From: Hofstenia miamia
Lineage: Eukaryota; Xenacoelomorpha; Acoela; Hofsteniidae
Length of the DNA: 23,261 bases
Reading direction: 5' to 3'
Assembly (NCBI GenBank): GCA_900660155.1
Contig: CABFPE010000310.1
Location: forward strand, 418,413 to 441,673
This document shows, piece by piece, positions 20,173-23,261 of this stretch. Numbering within the stretch: position 1 is the stretch's first letter; every line of letters begins with the position of its first letter. Both the position numbers and the translations under genes were made by a program. The notes beneath the pieces were generated by a model. It did no database searches and had not been told where the DNA came from. It saw only the letters and a list, made by a program, of their open reading frames with translations.

Positions 20173-20574
20173 TCAACCGAAAACAAAATATTGCATGTAG
20201 TTGTTGTTTGCATAGACATTAGACCGCCTCTTTATGTGAGCAGTATAGGTATGGAAAGAATTTGAATAATTTTTTACAAAAACGGATTTCTCATTGAAAA
20301 AAAATCTAGTTTGAATGTTCTTAATTCAGGCACAAGAATAAAGTTTAACACAAATTTTCATCAACCCCACAGATGTGTCCATGCAAAAAGCATTCAATAT
20401 TTCTTAACAGCCTTGGATAAAATTGTTAAAAAGTGCGGACAAATTGATTTGCATTACAAAAACGTAACGCTAGTGGAAATAGGGTTAATATAATTTAAAA
20501 AATCCCATTGAAATAAGGTTAACATTGGATCTGATCATATAAAATATATGTTCAATTTCAGTGAATGTGCATTT

Positions 20575-20692
20575 TGAATCTTGAGTCTTGGCTTGACCCG
20601 CCGAGAAGATTTGTTTACCCGATCCGGCTAATTTTGAACCCAATCCAACCGGACCTGACCACGGGTCGACCCATTTCCAAGCCTGTGTATAA
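20575..20692. repeat. GC-rich island with CCGG/GACC words, transposon-like
   Basis: The stretch carries GACCCGCCGAG, CCGATCCGGC, CCAACCGGACCTGACC and GGGTCGACCC, then AAGCCTG. Its word content resembles the elements at 7513, 13720 and 15281. If CAGGCTTGG on the reverse strand is one end, the other end is not evident nearby. Confidence 0.4.
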
Positions 20693-21222
20693 TGCACTCA
20701 GCAAAATAAAATTCAATTTGGTTCTAACATGTCATGCTACAGGACATATGATGATCTTGTTACGCTACAGAACAACATCAAATTCACACATATAAATTAA
20801 GTAAACAAAATAGTGAAGTAAACCATTTGTATTTGCTGCTACATTTGTTTGAAGAGCACATTGAACTATCATATCTTCTGTGATTACACATTGATTCACC
20901 ATATTTATAAAATATTAATTAATTTTGTTAGGTTACAGTTAGAGGACAATGAACAGAAATTGTAGAATTTCAATGTTTTGATGTATTAATAATAAATTCG
21001 TCTACGACGGAAAAATCACAATGCTTTACACTAAATGCGCATTACACAGTGATATTTCAACGATGTCAGTGGTAGTTAACGTCATTATAAATTGAATATC
21101 AGTAATTTAGTTTTTGGGCTTAGGGTGTAATTTTATATGGAATGACCCAAACGGTGAATAATTTGTGGTAAGTTTCATTTTCCGCATTTGGAATGGAGTA
21201 ATCTTTGCTCTATTATAAATTT
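20693..21222. other. AT-rich intergenic DNA, no gene seen
   Basis: Apart from the two copies of the TTAYGCTACAGGACA motif at 20730-20775, nothing was recognised. Confidence 0.5.
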
Positions 21223-22190
21223 AATGCTCAAATTCTAGATGTGTTGACCACTTATTTGCCTAATCAAATAGTTGAATTTGCTACCCATGTCAGCGGCATG
21301 ATGCTTGATTTACTTTTTACAAACTCAGAAAAGTTTTATATATATATATATGACATGATTGCATAAACCCTATTGATAGTTTATCTGATCATGCAATTAT
21401 TTTTCTTAATTTTGGCCTTCAAATTTCCATTGTTGATATTAATAGTCTCAAATGTTACATGTTGGAACATGCACAGTTTGCAAATTCACAAGCTGATAAT
21501 GCTGCCTTAAACTGTTCTTTTGCCACTTTGTTTTCTTTTGAGGCGGTTTCTAAAAATTGTACTTATACAATTTTTTGTTATTCAAATTTGTTTGACAGCA
21601 TCGCTATTCAGGTTCCTAAAAAATGATTAAAGCATGTTTTTCTTCCAGACTATTTCAGCTCGGTCTCGATGCGCATTCATATAACAAGTATAGTACCTTT
21701 ATACGAAAATTTTGTTTTAAACTGTTTGTGAGTTACCATCAAGGTTCATTTTGTGCACAGAATATTTTCTAGATCAGTTGACTTGGGGAAATGATATTTA
21801 TTCAAAATTTAGCTGATATGTCGGATGTAAATGCCTGTTGCAAACTTCTTCAATCACTCCCTGGAACAAAGTTTCCTTGTCCTTTAAAACTTTCTTGACA
21901 AAATTGGTGAAAATCGTCAAGAAGCCTGCTACATATTACAATTAACATTTTGTTTCTATTTTTCTGATACTGAGTCCACTTTGGAGTCCTTCTGCAAATA
22001 TGTCTTCAATTCTATTGATTTCGATCTTAATGACTCATTAAAACTATTTTCAATATGTAGCAAAACAGACTGAGGACCAAAGAATATTCAATCTAAGGTT
22101 CTAAAAAATATGTTACTGTTCTTTCTCCTCCTGTGCATGAACTCATTCTAAAAAATATGAATCTGAAGGTATTTCTCAAAAGCAGAAGTA
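21223..22190 (+). pseudogene. Broken LINE: endonuclease C-terminus into start of reverse transcriptase
   Basis: Three plus-frame pieces follow LINE order. From 21223: AQILDVLTTYLPNQIVEF, then ATHVSGMMLDLLFTNS, matching the family's DFPTH-GNTLDL-FTN block. A (TA)n run at 21337-21351 breaks the frame. From 21366: NPIDSLSDHAIIFLNFGLQ, carrying the SDH motif that ends the exonuclease-endonuclease-phosphatase fold, open to a TGA at 21624; FLPDYFSS continues the linker after it. Near 22070-22180: GPKNIQSKVLKN, then in another frame TVLSPPVHELILK, corresponding to the first reverse-transcriptase block. Several stops and frameshifts make it dead. Catalytic endonuclease residues before SDH and the FADD block are missing. 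Confidence 0.75.
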
Positions 22191-23261
22191 GAACACTAAA
22201 AATTAATTTTGATAAACAAATTAATAACATTAGATTGAATCTAATTTGCAACTTTTTATTTACTTTCGTATAACTTAGCCCTATTGAATACATCAATCTA
22301 CAATTTGGATACATCATATTACATCAAATATCCAATCCACTCTTAATCATAGGTTTTAATCTCATGGGAACTGGAAGGAATCATTCTCGAGACAATTTAT
22401 CATGCCTTATACTATATTAAAGATTCCTTAATTTAGAAATAGTGGTTGCCTTAATTTACCAATTTTCACTAGAATCCTTATATATTTAAAGTTGTTTCTT
22501 TTATAGATTACTTCTAATTCATTTTCGATTAATTCGTTTAGCAAATTATATCAACATTCTACTTTAATCCCCGCGTCATTCATAAATTGGACATTTTAAT
22601 TTCATTATTATAAAAACAAATAATAGTATCTTGTTCTTTGTTATCGTTAATGCTAATTGCTATCACGTCAAAGGCTCGTCTGTTTAATTGCCGATGTACA
22701 TAATTTTGCGATCATATTTTGAAAAGCATTAACGATAGAGACTTGATGTACACTTGGTTTTGCATTTAGAATTTACTGATACTATATGGATGAGGTAATT
22801 GACACACAAGTATGTATGGTACTGTTTTGCGGGAATGCCCGGATCCGGCGGGCATCGGACATATAATATCCCTGCTCATTATTATCTGGCATTGTCAACA
22901 TCCAAGGGGAAACCATAATTGTTCACAATAAATAGTGCACTAGAGGCACCTCAACAAAAAAATGGAAGTTTCTGGGGCACTTTAAAATTATCACTATAAA
23001 AATAGTTCACTATAGAAGCAAACTACTGTATAGAAATTTCTAAAGAAAAAAACATAAAAAGTTTAGAAGTAACTGTATCCTCAAATGCCTAGAACATTGA
23101 AAATAAGATGAGAAAATTGCATAGCTTACTTCAATTTCAAAAAACAAATGTGTCAATTTCTGTAACTATTGGGAAAGGTTTACTAAAAAGTCTAGTGTAG
23201 GAAATTTAAAAACCTTGAGGAATTTTGCTTGTTTATTATACTGATTACAGATCTTTTATGA
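22191..23261. other. AT-rich DNA with one GC-rich hairpin
   Basis: No gene was recognised after the LINE remnant. At about 22835-22856, ATGCCCG and CGGGCAT flank a CCGGATCCGG core and form an inverted repeat inside a small GC-rich patch ending at about 22876 (CCCTG), again like a MITE end. The last 380 bases show nothing. Confidence 0.5.

Larger units (their letters stand above)
19281..20775. repeat. Dispersed motif close to TTAYGCTACAGGACA, six copies
   Basis: Near-identical words on the plus strand: TGTTACGCTAAAGGGCA (19281), ACGTTATGCTACAGGACA (19468), CGTTACGCAACAGGA (19657), CGTTATGCTACAG (19672), TGTCATGCTACAGGACA (20730) and TGTTACGCTACAGAACA (20759). I saw no matches elsewhere in the window. 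The spacing is irregular. The copies may be remnants of a minisatellite or transposon ends. Confidence 0.6.

Noticed and set aside
1..23261. CRISPR array, phage, operon or bacterial defence system
   Set aside because: No regularly spaced repeats, no dense co-oriented ORFs and no bacterial ribosome-binding architecture. The Nanos gene, LINEs and hAT remnants mark this as animal DNA.

Overview
This window is AT-rich animal nuclear DNA: no operons, no densely packed ORFs, decayed LINE and hAT transposons, and one confidently recognised gene. That gene is a Nanos-family RNA-binding protein on the minus strand (ATG at 9762, stop ending at 9091), read through in one exon with a textbook pair of Nanos CCHC zinc fingers. 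Nanos is a metazoan germline and translational-repression family. The sequence does not fix the phylum; an AT-rich, highly polymorphic invertebrate such as a tunicate or cnidarian would fit, and this is inference only.

Layout. 1-6000 is AT-rich intergenic DNA with diverged GC-rich repeat islands near 1654-1870 and 4810-4985, plus a 5.57-5.72 kb island carrying a 50-codon open frame. 6008-7396 holds two pairs of near-identical direct repeats, each pair abutting an N gap. 7513-7849 is a MITE-like element with hAT-style ends. 8490-10020 is the nanos locus. 10328-11051 is a third gap-abutting duplicate, followed by a degenerate CCCTAA-like tract, a 12-N gap and a strong GC-rich inverted repeat (11728-11828). 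12031-12755 is a broken hAT transposase on the minus strand, containing a fourth gap-abutting duplicate. 13066-13450 is a broken LINE reverse transcriptase on the plus strand. 13720-14051, 15281-15664 and 16463-16692 are further GC-rich non-autonomous elements. 18512-18726 and 19026-19173 are exon-like open stretches on the plus strand that I cannot name. 19281-20775 carries a dispersed short motif close to TTAYGCTACAGGACA. 21223-22190 is a second LINE remnant (endonuclease C-terminus into the start of the reverse transcriptase).

The genes do not form a pathway. The picture is one conserved developmental gene inside transposon-derived DNA. The most consequential observation is about the assembly: in four of five gaps the two flanks are near-copies of each other, which suggests that overlapping contig ends from two divergent haplotypes were butted together. 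The window would then contain roughly 1 kb of artificial duplication. I did not find a convincing new multi-gene system. The least explained items are the 5.6 kb island, the exon-like pair at 18.5-19.2 kb and the dispersed TTAYGCTACAGGACA motif.
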